Positions 16,881 through 30,762 are shown, numbered from the stretch's first letter. The stretch: DNA of 64,000 nt from Nigerium sp. (GCA_016711325.1 JADJTH010000008.1:372001-436000), one strand, 5' to 3'. Program-made: numbers and translations. Notes: a model not told the origin generated them from the letters alone.

Positions 16881-17435
16881 ATGCCGCTCAGCCACGCTCA
16901 GGTCGTCGACGCGGCCCGCGCGATCCTGGTGCGCGACGGCTTGGAGGGGCTGAGCATGCGCCGGGTGGCGTCCGCGCTCGAGGTCCAGCCAGGGGCCCTC
17001 TACCATCACGTTCCCGACAAGCAGACGCTGCTCGCCGCGGTCGCCGACAGGATTCTCGCCGGCGTCGACGAGCCGCTCGGACGCTGGCGGCCGGCGGTGG
17101 AGGCGTGGGCGGCGAGCCTGCGCGAGGTGCTGCTGGCGCATCGGGACTCGGCGGAACTCGTCGCGACCGCGCGTGGTTTCCGGCTGAGTCGGCACGACAC
17201 CACGCGCCACCCGGCGACGCTGCTCGCCGCGGCGGGCCTGCCGCCCGAGGCGGCACGCGGGGCGGCGTCCGCTCTGCTGTATTTCGTGCTCGGACACTGT
17301 GCCGAGGAGCAGGCACGGCAGGACTGGGAGCGTTTCCACCCGCCCGGCCCGGCGACGGACGCCGACGACGGCTTCGAGCTGGGCGTCGGCCTTCTCCTCG
17401 ACGGCGTCGCCGCGCGGGCCGGCAATTTGGAATAA
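16881..17435 (+). CDS. TetR/AcrR-family transcriptional regulator
   Basis: 184 residues. N-terminal helix-turn-helix at about 5-50: VVDAARAILVRDGLEGLSMR, RRVASALEVQPGALYHHVPDK. The C-terminal part looks like the TetR_C ligand-binding type. It sits between the lactate and arginine operons with its own leaderless promoter, and its stop is 10 bases before the first possible argC start, so it may control either neighbour, itself, or something elsewhere. The longer TTG start (16872) overlaps the -10 hexamer and is unlikely. Ligand unknown. Confidence 0.88.
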   Translation: MPLSHAQVVDAARAILVRDGLEGLSMRRVASALEVQPGALYHHVPDKQTLLAAVADRILAGVDEPLGRWRPAVEAWAASLREVLLAHRDSAELVATARGFRLSRHDTTRHPATLLAAAGLPPEAARGAASALLYFVLGHCAEEQARQDWERFHPPGPATDADDGFELGVGLLLDGVAARAGNLE

Positions 17436-17445
17436 CTATTGGCTC

Positions 17446-17465
17446 ATGCGCATAATCATGCGCAT
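17446..17465. promoter_or_regulatory. Tandem palindrome at the argC start, possible ArgR operator
   Basis: Two identical copies of the perfect palindrome ATGCGCAT (17446-17453 and 17458-17465), 12 bases apart from start to start, lie across the three candidate argC start codons in an AT-rich pocket. ArgR operators (ARG boxes) are AT-rich palindromes in tandem pairs overlapping promoters of arg genes, and argR is in this operon. The match to the classical ARG-box consensus is only partial, so the assignment is tentative. Confidence 0.35.
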
Positions 17466-18495
17466 GACGCTACGTATTGCGGTCGCCGGCTGCACGGGCT
17501 ACGCGGGGGGCGAGGTTCTCCGCATCCTCTTAGGCCGCGACGACATCGAGATTGGCGCGCTCACGGCGAAGTCCTCGGCCGGCACGCGACTGGGGACTCA
17601 CCACCAGCATCTGACCCCGCTGTTCGACAGGGTGGTGCAAGACACCACGGCCGAGAATCTGGCGGGCCACGACGTGGTCTTCCTGGGACTGCCGCACGGT
17701 GCGTCCGCCGAGGTGGCCGCGCAGTTGGGCGACGACGTGCTGGTCATCGACGCGGGCGCGGACTTCCGGCTCGAATCGGCCGACGACTGGGTGAGGTTCT
17801 ACGGCACGGCGCACGCCGGCACGTGGCCGTACGGCCTGCCGGAGCTGCCCGGCCAGCGCGCGCTGCTCGCCTCGGCGCGGCGCATCGCGGTGCCCGGCTG
17901 TTTCCCCACGAGCGTCACGCTCGCGCTGGGCCCGGCGCTCACCGGCGGGCTGGTCGATGGCCGCGACGTGGTGGTCGTCGCGCCCACGGGTCCGTCCGGT
18001 GCAGGCAAGGCGCTCAAGCCCCACCTGCTCGGCTCCGAATTGATGGGGTCGGCGTCCGCCTACGGTGTGGGCGGCGTCCACCGGCACGTGCCCGAGATGG
18101 CGCAGAACTTCCGCAAGCTGGGCGCGGTCGACCCGACGATCTCGTTCACGCCCGTCCTGGTACCGATGGCGCGGGGCATCCTCGCGACCGTTACGGCGCC
18201 CCTGCTCGAGCCGGTGACGATCGCGCAGGCACGCGCGGTCTACGCCGAGGCGTGGGCCGGCGAGCCGTTCGTGCACCTGCTGCCCGAGGGGCTCTGGCCA
18301 CAGACGCAGTCGATCCTCGGCTCGAACCATGTGCACGTGCAGGTGGCGGTGGACACCGCCGCCGGCCGGCTGGTCGCCGTCGCCGCGCTCGACAACCTGA
18401 CCAAGGGCACCGCGGGCGGCGCCGTCCAGTCCATGAACATCGCTCTGGGCCTGCCCGAGACCCTCGGCCTCACCATGTGGGGCGTCGCACCATGA
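17464..18495 (+). CDS. argC: N-acetyl-gamma-glutamyl-phosphate reductase
   Basis: Third step of arginine synthesis: NADPH reduction of N-acetylglutamyl phosphate to the semialdehyde. 343 residues. NADP fold AGCTGYAGGEVLR near the start; catalytic Cys in VPGCFPTSVTLAL near residue 145; GGVHRHVPEM is the family histidine motif. Three in-frame ATGs (17446, 17458, 17464) are possible and none has an SD; I give the last, which begins MTLRIAVAG. An AACTAT hexamer (17434-17439) six bases before 17446 would make that ATG the leaderless start. First gene of argCJBDRH; ends with an ATGA overlap. Confidence 0.93.
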   Translation: MTLRIAVAGCTGYAGGEVLRILLGRDDIEIGALTAKSSAGTRLGTHHQHLTPLFDRVVQDTTAENLAGHDVVFLGLPHGASAEVAAQLGDDVLVIDAGADFRLESADDWVRFYGTAHAGTWPYGLPELPGQRALLASARRIAVPGCFPTSVTLALGPALTGGLVDGRDVVVVAPTGPSGAGKALKPHLLGSELMGSASAYGVGGVHRHVPEMAQNFRKLGAVDPTISFTPVLVPMARGILATVTAPLLEPVTIAQARAVYAEAWAGEPFVHLLPEGLWPQTQSILGSNHVHVQVAVDTAAGRLVAVAALDNLTKGTAGGAVQSMNIALGLPETLGLTMWGVAP

Positions 18496-19646
18496 GCGTC
18501 ACCGCAGCGCGGGGATTCGTCGCCGCCGGCGTCCGGGCCGGCATCAAGGCCAGCGGGAACCGCGACCTGGCGCTCGTGCGCAATCTCGGCCCGTCGAAGA
18601 CCGCGGCGGGCGTCTTCACCTCGAACCGGTTCCAGGCCGCACCCGTGGTGTGGTCGATCGACGTGCTCGCCGACGGCGTGTTGGACGCCGTCGTGCTGAA
18701 CTCGGGCGGCGCGAATGCCTGCACCGGCCCGGACGGGCTCGCCGACGCGGCGGCGATGGCCGCGGCGACGGCCACGGCGCTCGGCACGGCGCCTCGTGAG
18801 GTGGCGGTGTGCTCGACCGGGCTCATCGGGGTCCGGTTGCCGATGAACGCCGTCAGCGCCGGCATCGTGTCTGCCGCCGCGACCTTGTCCGAGGACGGCG
18901 GAGAGGACGCCGCGCTCGCGATCATGACCACCGACACGGTGCCGAAGAAGGCCGCCGTCACCTCCGAGGCGGGCTGGACGATCGGCGGCATGGCCAAGGG
19001 CGCGGGCATGCTCGCACCGGCCCTGGCCACGATGCTGGTGGTGGTCACCACGGACGCCGACCTGACCTCGGCCGAGGCGGACGCCGCCCTGCGCGAGGCG
19101 ACGCGGCTCACGTTCGACCGCACCGACTCCGACGGCTGTATGTCGACCAACGACACGGTGATCCTGATGGCGTCCGGCGCCTCGGGCGTCCGGCCCGACC
19201 CGACCGCGTTCACCGAGGCGGTCACCGCCGTGTGCGCCTCGCTCGCGCGCCAGTTGCTCACGGACGCCGAGGGCTCCAGCCATGACATCGCCGTCACCGT
19301 CGTCAACGCCGCGAGCGAGGATGACGCACTCGAGGTCGCTCGCGCGGTGACGCGGTCCAACCTGTTCAAGTGCGCCATCTTCGGCAACGACCCCAACTGG
19401 GGCCGCGTGCTGGCGTCCGCCGGCACGACGCGGGCGGCCTTCGAGGCCGACGAGGTGTCGGTGTCCTTCAACGGCGTCACGGTGTTCCGCCGCGGCGGCC
19501 TCGGCGAGGACCGCTCGCTGGTCGACCTCGGCGCCCGCGACGTCGCCGTCGAGATCGACCTGGCCGCCGGCGAGGCGACGGCGACCGTGTGGACCAACGA
19601 TCTCACCTACGACTACGTCAAAGAGAACGCGGAGTACTCCTCATGA
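18492..19646 (+). CDS. argJ: Bifunctional ornithine acetyltransferase/N-acetylglutamate synthase
   Basis: Recycles the acetyl group from N-acetylornithine to glutamate; may also make N-acetylglutamate from acetyl-CoA. 384 residues. Self-cleavage site within GMLAPALATML: the Ala179-Thr180 bond, giving alpha and beta chains with Thr180 as nucleophile. CSTGLIGVRLPM forms the oxyanion region, and the FGNDPNWGR motif is intact. ATGA overlaps at both ends. The cyclic route needs no separate argE, consistent with none here. Confidence 0.96.
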   Translation: MSVTAARGFVAAGVRAGIKASGNRDLALVRNLGPSKTAAGVFTSNRFQAAPVVWSIDVLADGVLDAVVLNSGGANACTGPDGLADAAAMAAATATALGTAPREVAVCSTGLIGVRLPMNAVSAGIVSAAATLSEDGGEDAALAIMTTDTVPKKAAVTSEAGWTIGGMAKGAGMLAPALATMLVVVTTDADLTSAEADAALREATRLTFDRTDSDGCMSTNDTVILMASGASGVRPDPTAFTEAVTAVCASLARQLLTDAEGSSHDIAVTVVNAASEDDALEVARAVTRSNLFKCAIFGNDPNWGRVLASAGTTRAAFEADEVSVSFNGVTVFRRGGLGEDRSLVDLGARDVAVEIDLAAGEATATVWTNDLTYDYVKENAEYSS

Positions 19647-20554
19647 GACCCACTGCAACCAGGACCGCGGCCGTCCAGAGCGCCGCCTACGCGAAGGCGT
19701 CGGTGCTGATCGAGACGCTGCCGTGGCTCGCGAAGTATGCGGGCGCGACCATCGTGATCAAGTACGGCGGCAACGCGATGACCAGCCAGGCGCTCAAGGA
19801 GGCCTTCGTCAAGGACGTCCTCTTCCTGCACCGCTGCGGCGTCCGTCCGGTCGTCGTCCACGGCGGCGGGCCGCAGATCAACGCCATGCTCAAGCGGCTC
19901 GGCATCGCCAGCGAGTTCAGGGGCGGCCTGCGCGTGACGACCCCCGAGGCCATGGAGGTCGTCCGCATGGTGCTCGTCGGCCAGGTCGGCCGCGAACTGG
20001 TGAACCTGCTGAACGCGCACGGCCCGCTCGCGGTGGGCATGTCGGGCGAGGACGGCGGGCTCTTCACCGCTCAGCGCCGTGGCACCGTCGTCGACGGCGA
20101 GAAGGTCGACCTCGGCCTGGTCGGCGAAGTGATCGGTGTGAACACGGACGCCATCACCGACCTGATCGACGCCGGCCGCATCCCGGTGGTGGCGACGGTG
20201 GCCCCCGACGCCGAGGGTGAGGTGCACAACGTCAACGCCGACACCGCGGCCGCGGCGCTGGCGGTCGCCCTCGACGCGGACCGGCTCATCGTGCTCACCG
20301 ACGTCGAGGGCCTGTACGCCGACTGGCCGAACACCGAGGAGATCATCGCCAAGATCACGGCGGCCGACCTGCGCGCGCTGCTGCCGAGCCTGTCCGCGGG
20401 GATGATCCCGAAGATGGAGGCGTGCGCCGAGGCGGTCGAGGGCGGCGTCCCGCTGGCGACCATCGTCGACGGACGCCAGGCGCACTCGATGCTGTTGGAG
20501 ATCTTCACCGACGAGGGCGTGGGAACGATGGTCATCCCCGGGCGGGCCGACTGA
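19643..20554 (+). CDS. argB: Acetylglutamate kinase
   Basis: Phosphorylates N-acetylglutamate; usually the arginine feedback point. 303 residues of the amino-acid-kinase fold: IVIKYGGNAM near 37-46, VVVHGGGPQIN near 70-80, NVNADTAAAALA near 195-206 and the ATP-site LTDVEGLY. The N-terminal extension before LPWLAKYAG contains an extra helix, the feature of hexameric arginine-sensitive kinases. Starts inside the argJ stop (ATGA) and shares its TGA with the argD ATG. Confidence 0.96.
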   Translation: MRPTATRTAAVQSAAYAKASVLIETLPWLAKYAGATIVIKYGGNAMTSQALKEAFVKDVLFLHRCGVRPVVVHGGGPQINAMLKRLGIASEFRGGLRVTTPEAMEVVRMVLVGQVGRELVNLLNAHGPLAVGMSGEDGGLFTAQRRGTVVDGEKVDLGLVGEVIGVNTDAITDLIDAGRIPVVATVAPDAEGEVHNVNADTAAAALAVALDADRLIVLTDVEGLYADWPNTEEIIAKITAADLRALLPSLSAGMIPKMEACAEAVEGGVPLATIVDGRQAHSMLLEIFTDEGVGTMVIPGRAD

Positions 20555-21798
20555 TGACCGACATCGTCACCGGCGCCAACCCGGGCACCGTGTCGCAGCA
20601 GGCCTGGCTGGGCCGCTACACCGAGGTCATGATGAACGCGTTCGGGACGCCGTCGCGCGTCTTCGTGCGCGGCGAGGGCACTCAGATCTGGGACGCCGAC
20701 GGCCGGCAGTACACCGATTTCCTCTCGGGGCTCGCGGTGACGGCGCTGGGCCAGGCGCACCCCGCGGTGCTCGCTGCGGTGACCGCGCAACTGTCGACCC
20801 TCGGGCACGTGTCGAACTTCTTCGCGACGCCCGCCCAGGTGTCCCTGGCCGAGCGGTTGGCGTCGTTCGCCACGGTCAACGCGCCGGGGACGCCCGCGAA
20901 GGTCTTCTTCACCAACTCCGGCACCGAGGCCAACGAGTGCGCCTTCAAGGCGACCCGGCTGACCGGCCGGACGCGCATCGTGGCGATGGGGGGCAGCTTC
21001 CACGGCCGGACGATGGGGGCGCTCGCGGTCACCTCGAACCCGAAGTACCGCGAGCCGTTCGTGCCGCTGCCGGGCGAGGTCGTGTTCGTGGCCTACGGCG
21101 ACGCGGACGCGCTGGCCGCGGCGGTGGACGACACCACGGCCGCGGTGATCGTCGAGCCGATCCAGGGCGAGAACGGCATCGTCGATCCGGGTGACGAGTT
21201 CCTGCGGGCGGCCCGCCGCATCACGGCGGCGCACGGCGCGCTGCTGTGGATCGACGAGGTGCAGACCGGCATGGGGCGCTGCGGCGATTGGCTGGCCTCG
21301 GCGACCTCGGGCGTCACCGCCGACCTGGTGACGTTCGCCAAGGGCCTCGGCAACGGGTTCCCCATCGGGGCGTGCGTGGCGACCGGCGCGGCCGCCGACC
21401 TGTTCCAGCCTGGCAGCCACGGCAGCACCTACGCCGGCAACCCGGTGGCCGCCGCGGCGGCGCTGGCCGTCATCGGCGTGATCGAGCGCGACGGGCTGTT
21501 GGCCGGCGCGACCGAGCGGGGCGAGCGCCTGGCCGCCGGCATCGCGGCGCTGGACGCCCCGGGCGTCGTCACGGTGCGCGGCCGCGGTCTGCTGCGCGGC
21601 ATCGTGCTGCGCGACGAGATCGCGCCCGCCGTGGTCGCGCGGCTGCTCGAGGCGGGCTGGATCGCGAACGCGCCGCGTCCGTCGGTGGTCCGGGTCGCGC
21701 CCCCGCTCATCGTGAGCGAGGCTGAGATCGACCGGTTCGTCGCGGCGTTCGCCGTGGCGCTGGACGCGGCGAGTGCGGCGGGGCAGGAACCGGCGTGA
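20554..21798 (+). CDS. argD: Acetylornithine aminotransferase
   Basis: PLP-dependent transfer of an amino group from glutamate to N-acetylglutamate semialdehyde; may also serve succinyl-diaminopimelate. 414 residues, class III aminotransferase. Cofactor-binding GTEAN at about 123-127, IDEVQTG at 233-239 and the Schiff-base Lys263 in FAKGLGNG. The start ATG overlaps the argB stop by one base (TGATG). Ends with a GTGA overlap with argR. Confidence 0.95.
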   Translation: MTDIVTGANPGTVSQQAWLGRYTEVMMNAFGTPSRVFVRGEGTQIWDADGRQYTDFLSGLAVTALGQAHPAVLAAVTAQLSTLGHVSNFFATPAQVSLAERLASFATVNAPGTPAKVFFTNSGTEANECAFKATRLTGRTRIVAMGGSFHGRTMGALAVTSNPKYREPFVPLPGEVVFVAYGDADALAAAVDDTTAAVIVEPIQGENGIVDPGDEFLRAARRITAAHGALLWIDEVQTGMGRCGDWLASATSGVTADLVTFAKGLGNGFPIGACVATGAAADLFQPGSHGSTYAGNPVAAAAALAVIGVIERDGLLAGATERGERLAAGIAALDAPGVVTVRGRGLLRGIVLRDEIAPAVVARLLEAGWIANAPRPSVVRVAPPLIVSEAEIDRFVAAFAVALDAASAAGQEPA

Positions 21799-22295
21799 GC
21801 GAGCGTCCCGTGGGGGCGTCGAAGGCCGCGCGGCAAGGGCGGATCGTCGAGTTGCTCACCCGGATGGCGGTCCGTTCGCAGACCGAGCTGGCCGAGTTGC
21901 TGGCCGAGGAGGGCTTCCCCGTCAGCCAGGGCACGCTCTCGAAGGACCTGGTGGACGTGGGGGCCGTCCGGCTGCGGTCGGCGTCGGGCGAGTTGACCTA
22001 CGCGATCAGCGACGTGGACTCCGCCGACCGTCGCCGCGCGCAGGCACGGCTGGTCCGGCTGGCGTCCGAGCTGCTGCTGTCGGCGGAGGCGTCCGCGAAC
22101 CTGGTCGTCACCAAGACGCCGCCGGGGGCGGCGCAGTTCCTGGCCTCGGCGGTCGACAAGGCGGGTCTGGAGGCCGTCCTCGGTACGATCGCCGGGGACG
22201 ATTCGATCCTGATCGTCAGCCGGGAGCCCGACGGTGCCCCCGCGCTGGCGGACTATCTGCTCGCGCTGAGCGCGGGCGAGAAGGAAGGCGCATGA
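21795..22295 (+). CDS. argR: Arginine repressor ArgR
   Basis: Hexameric arginine-dependent regulator, 166 residues. N-terminal winged helix about 8-65 with recognition segment VSQGTLSKDL at 43-52 (SQ-x-T-x-S-x-DL consensus) and a C-terminal oligomerisation/arginine-binding domain with PPGAAQFLASAVD and GTIAGDDSILIV (the Asp pair binds arginine). It sits inside the operon it likely represses, by GTGA and ATGA overlaps, so it would be autoregulated. Confidence 0.95.
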   Translation: MSERPVGASKAARQGRIVELLTRMAVRSQTELAELLAEEGFPVSQGTLSKDLVDVGAVRLRSASGELTYAISDVDSADRRRAQARLVRLASELLLSAEASANLVVTKTPPGAAQFLASAVDKAGLEAVLGTIAGDDSILIVSREPDGAPALADYLLALSAGEKEGA

Positions 22296-23743
22296 GCGAG
22301 GCAGGCGAGGGACGGCTCTGGGGCGGCGGACGGTTCGAGGGCGGGCCCGCGGACGCGATGTTCGCCCTGTCGAAGTCGACGCAGTTCGACTGGCGGCTGG
22401 CCCGCCACGACATCGACGGCTCTCGCGCGCACGCGCGAGCGCTGCACCGGGCCGGATTGCTGACCGACGACGAACTGTCCGGCATGCTGGCGGGCCTCGA
22501 TCGGTTGGACGCCGACGTCACGTCGGGCGCGTTCGTCGCGGCGGCGTCCGACGAGGACGTGCATGGCGCCCTCGAACGCGGCCTGATGGAGCGCGTCGGC
22601 CCGGAGCTGGGCGGACGCCTGCGCGCCGGCCGGTCGCGCAACGACCAGATCGCCACGCTGATCCGCGCCTATCTGCGCGAGCAGTTGCGTCACGTGGTGG
22701 CCGATGTGCTCGGCGTCGTCGAGGCGCTGCACCGGCAGGCGACGGCCCACCTGGGCGTCCCGATGCCCGGCCGCACCCACCTGCAGTCGGCGCAGCCGGT
22801 GCTGCTCAGCCACCACCTGCTCGCCCACGCCTGGCCGCTGCTGCGCGACATCGCACGCATCCGCGACCTGGACGCGCGCCTGGCCTGGTCGCCCTACGGG
22901 TCCGCCGCGCTGGCCGGTACCGCCCTGGGCCTCGACCCGGAGTTCGTGGCAGCCGAGCTGGGCTTCGAGGGATCGGTGCCGAACTCGATCGACGGCACGG
23001 CCGCCCGCGACCTGGTGGCCGAGGCCACGTTCGTGCTGGCGATGATCGGCGTCGACCTGTCCCGGATCAGCGAGGAGGTCATTCTCTGGTCCACGGTCGA
23101 GTTCGGCTTCGCGACCCTCGACGACGCCTGGTCGACCGGATCGTCGATCATGCCGCAGAAGAAGAATCCCGACGTCGCCGAACTGGCGCGCGGCAAGGCC
23201 GGACGCCTCATCGGCAACCACGCGGGGCTTCTGGCCACGCTCAAAGGTCTGCCGCTCGCCTACAACCGCGACCTGCAGGAGGACAAGGAGCCGGTCTTCG
23301 ACGGTCTCGACCAGCTGCGGGTGCTGCTGCCGGCGGTCGCGGGGATGATCGGCACGTTGCGTTTCAATCCCGAACGGATGGCCGAGCGCGCGCCGCAGGG
23401 CTTTTCGCTGGCGACCGACGTAGCCGACTGGCTGGTGCGTCGGCGGGTTCCGTTCGCGCAGGCGCACGAGGTGGCGGGTGCGGCCGTCCGCTACTGCGAG
23501 CTGCGGGGCATCGAGCTGTACGAGCTGACGGCGTCCGACCTGCCCGGGATCGACGCGCGCCTGGGCGAGGGAGTGCTCGACGTGCTGAGCGTGGAGGGAT
23601 CGATCAACGCCCGTGACGGACGCGGCGGCACCGCCCGCGTGCAGGTGACCGCGCAACTCGCCGAGGCTCGCGCCGCGATGGACGCCGGGTCGTCCTGGCT
23701 GGAGGTTGATCCCGCCCCTCACACCGGTTCGGCCGACCGGTAG
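22292..23743 (+). CDS. argH: Argininosuccinate lyase
   Basis: Last step of arginine synthesis: argininosuccinate to arginine plus fumarate. 483 residues, fumarase/aspartase superfamily. The signature SSIMPQKKNPD at about 284-294 and GRTHLQSAQPV near 155-165 are intact. Starts with an ATGA overlap with argR. Unlike the usual actinobacterial order argCJBDFRGH, neither argF nor argG is present. The TAG stop (23741-23743) forms the first half of the tyrS -10 hexamer. Confidence 0.96.
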   Translation: MSEAGEGRLWGGGRFEGGPADAMFALSKSTQFDWRLARHDIDGSRAHARALHRAGLLTDDELSGMLAGLDRLDADVTSGAFVAAASDEDVHGALERGLMERVGPELGGRLRAGRSRNDQIATLIRAYLREQLRHVVADVLGVVEALHRQATAHLGVPMPGRTHLQSAQPVLLSHHLLAHAWPLLRDIARIRDLDARLAWSPYGSAALAGTALGLDPEFVAAELGFEGSVPNSIDGTAARDLVAEATFVLAMIGVDLSRISEEVILWSTVEFGFATLDDAWSTGSSIMPQKKNPDVAELARGKAGRLIGNHAGLLATLKGLPLAYNRDLQEDKEPVFDGLDQLRVLLPAVAGMIGTLRFNPERMAERAPQGFSLATDVADWLVRRRVPFAQAHEVAGAAVRYCELRGIELYELTASDLPGIDARLGEGVLDVLSVEGSINARDGRGGTARVQVTAQLAEARAAMDAGSSWLEVDPAPHTGSADR

Positions 23744-23746
23744 GGT
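23741..23746 (+). promoter_or_regulatory. -10 element for leaderless tyrS mRNA, overlapping the argH stop
   Basis: TAGGGT, 8 bases, then GTG 23755. The TAG of the hexamer is also the argH stop codon. Confidence 0.55.
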
Positions 23747-23754
23747 GGTGGGTC

Positions 23755-25020
23755 GTGAACGCTGTCATCGAGGAACTCCGCTGGCGCGGCCTGATCGCGC
23801 ACTCCACCGACCTGGACGCCCTGGGCGCCCACCTCGACGCGGGGTCGATCAGCGCTTATGTGGGCTTCGATCCGACGGCGCCGAGCATCCACATGGGCAA
23901 CCTGGTCCAGCTGATGGTGCACCGCGTGCTGCAGCGGGCCGGCCACCGGCCGATCCTTCTGGTGGGAGGATCCACGGGTCTGATCGGCGATCCCAAACAG
24001 AGCGCTGAGCGGGTGATGAACGACGTCGATGTGGTGCACGAGTGGGTCGAGCGCATCCGGGCCCAGGTCGGGCGCCTCATCGATCTCGACGGGCCGAGCG
24101 CGGCGCGGCTGGTCAACAACTACGACTGGACGTCCGGGCTGTCGACGCTGGCGTTCCTGCGCGACGTGGGCAAACACTTCTCGGTCAACCGCATGCTCGA
24201 CCGCGAGGTGGTGAAGGCGCGCCTGGAGACCGGCATCAGCTACACGGAGTTCAGCTACGTGTTGCTGCAGTCGCTCGACTACCGGGAGCTGTACCGCACC
24301 TACGGCTGCACGCTGCAGACCGGCGGGTCGGACCAGTGGGGCAACATCACCGCGGGCGTCGAGTTGCTGCGCCGATCGGACGGCGCGCGCGTGCACGCGC
24401 TCGCCACGCCGCTGCTCACCAAGGCCGACGGCACCAAGTTCGGCAAGACCGAAGCCGGCACGGTGTGGCTGGATCCGGGGATGACCTCGCCGTACGCGTT
24501 CCATCAGTACTTCCTGAACGCCGAGGACGCCATGGTGATCGCCTACCTCAAGGTGTTCAGCGAGCGCTCGCGCGAGGAGATCGGCGCGATTGAGGCACAG
24601 CAGGTCGACAAGCCGTTCCTGCGGGTCGCCCAGCGCGCGTTGGCCGACGACATCACCGATCTGGTGCACGGCGCGGCCGAGCGGCGCTCGGCGGTGGCCG
24701 CCGCGGCCGCACTGTTCGGACGCAGCCCCCTGCCCGAACTCGACGCGCCGACGCTGGCGTCGGTCGGAAAGGAGCTGGGGGCATCCGCCGTCGGGGTCGG
24801 GGCGGCGTGGCCGTCCGTCGTCGACCTGCTGCTCGCAGGCGGGGTGGTGAAGAGCAAGGGTGAGGCGCGCAGGGCCGTCGGTGAGGGTGGCGCCTACCTG
24901 AACAACGTGAAGGTCGCCGATCCGGACGCTCTGCTCGCGCCCGAGGATCTGCTGGCCGGTCGCTGGGTGATCGTGCGCCGTGGCCGCAAGACCGTGGGAG
25001 CGGTGGAGATCGTCCGCTGA
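23755..25020 (+). CDS. tyrS: Tyrosine-tRNA ligase
   Basis: Class I enzyme charging tRNA-Tyr, 421 residues. HIGH-type motif HMGN at 46-49, KMSKS-type KFGKT at about 227-231, conserved GGSDQWGN near 195, and a C-terminal S4 RNA-binding domain (from about 350: VVDLLLAGGVVKSKGEARR). GTG 23755 is supported by the leaderless hexamer 8 bases upstream. It is the last protein gene before the rRNA operon. Confidence 0.96.
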   Translation: MNAVIEELRWRGLIAHSTDLDALGAHLDAGSISAYVGFDPTAPSIHMGNLVQLMVHRVLQRAGHRPILLVGGSTGLIGDPKQSAERVMNDVDVVHEWVERIRAQVGRLIDLDGPSAARLVNNYDWTSGLSTLAFLRDVGKHFSVNRMLDREVVKARLETGISYTEFSYVLLQSLDYRELYRTYGCTLQTGGSDQWGNITAGVELLRRSDGARVHALATPLLTKADGTKFGKTEAGTVWLDPGMTSPYAFHQYFLNAEDAMVIAYLKVFSERSREEIGAIEAQQVDKPFLRVAQRALADDITDLVHGAAERRSAVAAAAALFGRSPLPELDAPTLASVGKELGASAVGVGAAWPSVVDLLLAGGVVKSKGEARRAVGEGGAYLNNVKVADPDALLAPEDLLAGRWVIVRRGRKTVGAVEIVR

Positions 25021-25056
25021 GGGCCTGCCCTGAGGTATGTGCGCGTTGACTAGGCC

Positions 25057-25076
25057 GGACGCTCGGCCGAGCGTCC
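25057..25076. terminator. Perfect 20-base palindrome after tyrS
   Basis: GGACGCTCGG followed directly by CCGAGCGTCC (10 + 10, no spacer base), 37 bases after the tyrS stop. Likely the tyrS terminator, closing rRNA transcription off from upstream, but the absence of a T tract and the perfect dyad also allow a protein-binding site. Confidence 0.45.
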
Positions 25077-25091
25077 CAGACGCCACCCGAC

Positions 25092-25120
25092 TTGCATCGC
25101 CGTTAACGTCCGTGTAATGT
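25092..25120 (+). promoter_or_regulatory. rRNA promoter P1
   Basis: TTGCAT (25092-25097), 17 bases, TAATGT (25115-25120): close to the housekeeping -35/-10 consensus with ideal spacing. About 450 bases before 16S. Confidence 0.55.
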
Positions 25121-25254
25121 TCACCAAGCGCTCGGGGAGCGGCGGAACGACCGAAAGGCCGGATCGGAAGCCCCGGGGCCGAAACCACAACGATGTTCAA
25201 CCCTCAACTTTGGGTTTGATTGTCGACGGTTTCGAGAGAGAGAAGATCGCCGAT

Positions 25255-25283
25255 TTGACTCGGTGGGATTGTTTCTCTAAGGT
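25255..25283 (+). promoter_or_regulatory. rRNA promoter P2
   Basis: TTGACT (25255-25260), 17 bases, TAAGGT (25278-25283): the best consensus promoter in the window. Transcription would start near 25290, giving a leader of about 290 nt. Confidence 0.65.
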
Positions 25284-25577
25284 TTATCGAGTGCCTTGCT
25301 GAGGGCTTCGGGGGTTTCCTTGGGGTGTTTGGTTTGGTGGTGGAAGTTTGAGAACTCAACAGCGTGCTTAGGTCAATGCCAGTGGTTATGGCTGATCATT
25401 TGTTTGGTTGGTTGTGACTATTATTTTTTGCACATGAATCGGTTGACGGATTCCGTTTGGGGTCTGTTGTTGGTTTGTGTGCCCTCGTTATCAGTGGCTT
25501 TGGTTGCTGATTTCTTTTGAGTATGTTGATTTATTCAACCTTTTTAGGGTTGGGTTTTCATGCTCTTTCATTGTTTT
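25284..25577 (+). promoter_or_regulatory. rRNA leader with boxA
   Basis: AT/GT-rich leader without a protein gene. TGCTCTTTC at 25561-25569 fits the boxA antitermination consensus (TGCTCTTT), 9 bases before mature 16S. A TTGAGAACTCAA dyad near 25350 resembles the TTTGAGAATTG in the 16S-23S spacer and may belong to processing or Nus-factor recognition. Bases 25121-25254 hold nothing recognisable. Confidence 0.55.
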
Positions 25578-30630
<5,053 letters not shown>

Positions 30631-30676
30631 ACCACCAAACACAGTGACAACCCAAAACACTACTTAACACGATAAC

Positions 30677-30690
30677 CGCGTCCACTATAC
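30677..30690 (+). repeat. Right arm of pre-23S processing stem
   Basis: CGCGTCCACTATAC, exact complement of 27460-27473; lies 47 bases after mature 23S in the 23S-5S spacer (30631-30762), which contains no other feature I recognise. Confidence 0.75.
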
Positions 30691-30762
30691 GATATCCCAA
30701 CCAACAAACACCGTTGTGAACGATCCCCCACACCCACGGGTGCGGGAAGACAACTCCAAAAT

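Noticed and set aside
25117..25520. Two short plus-strand frames before 16S
   Set aside because: They run through the P2 promoter and the rRNA leader, have no SD and no protein-like composition.
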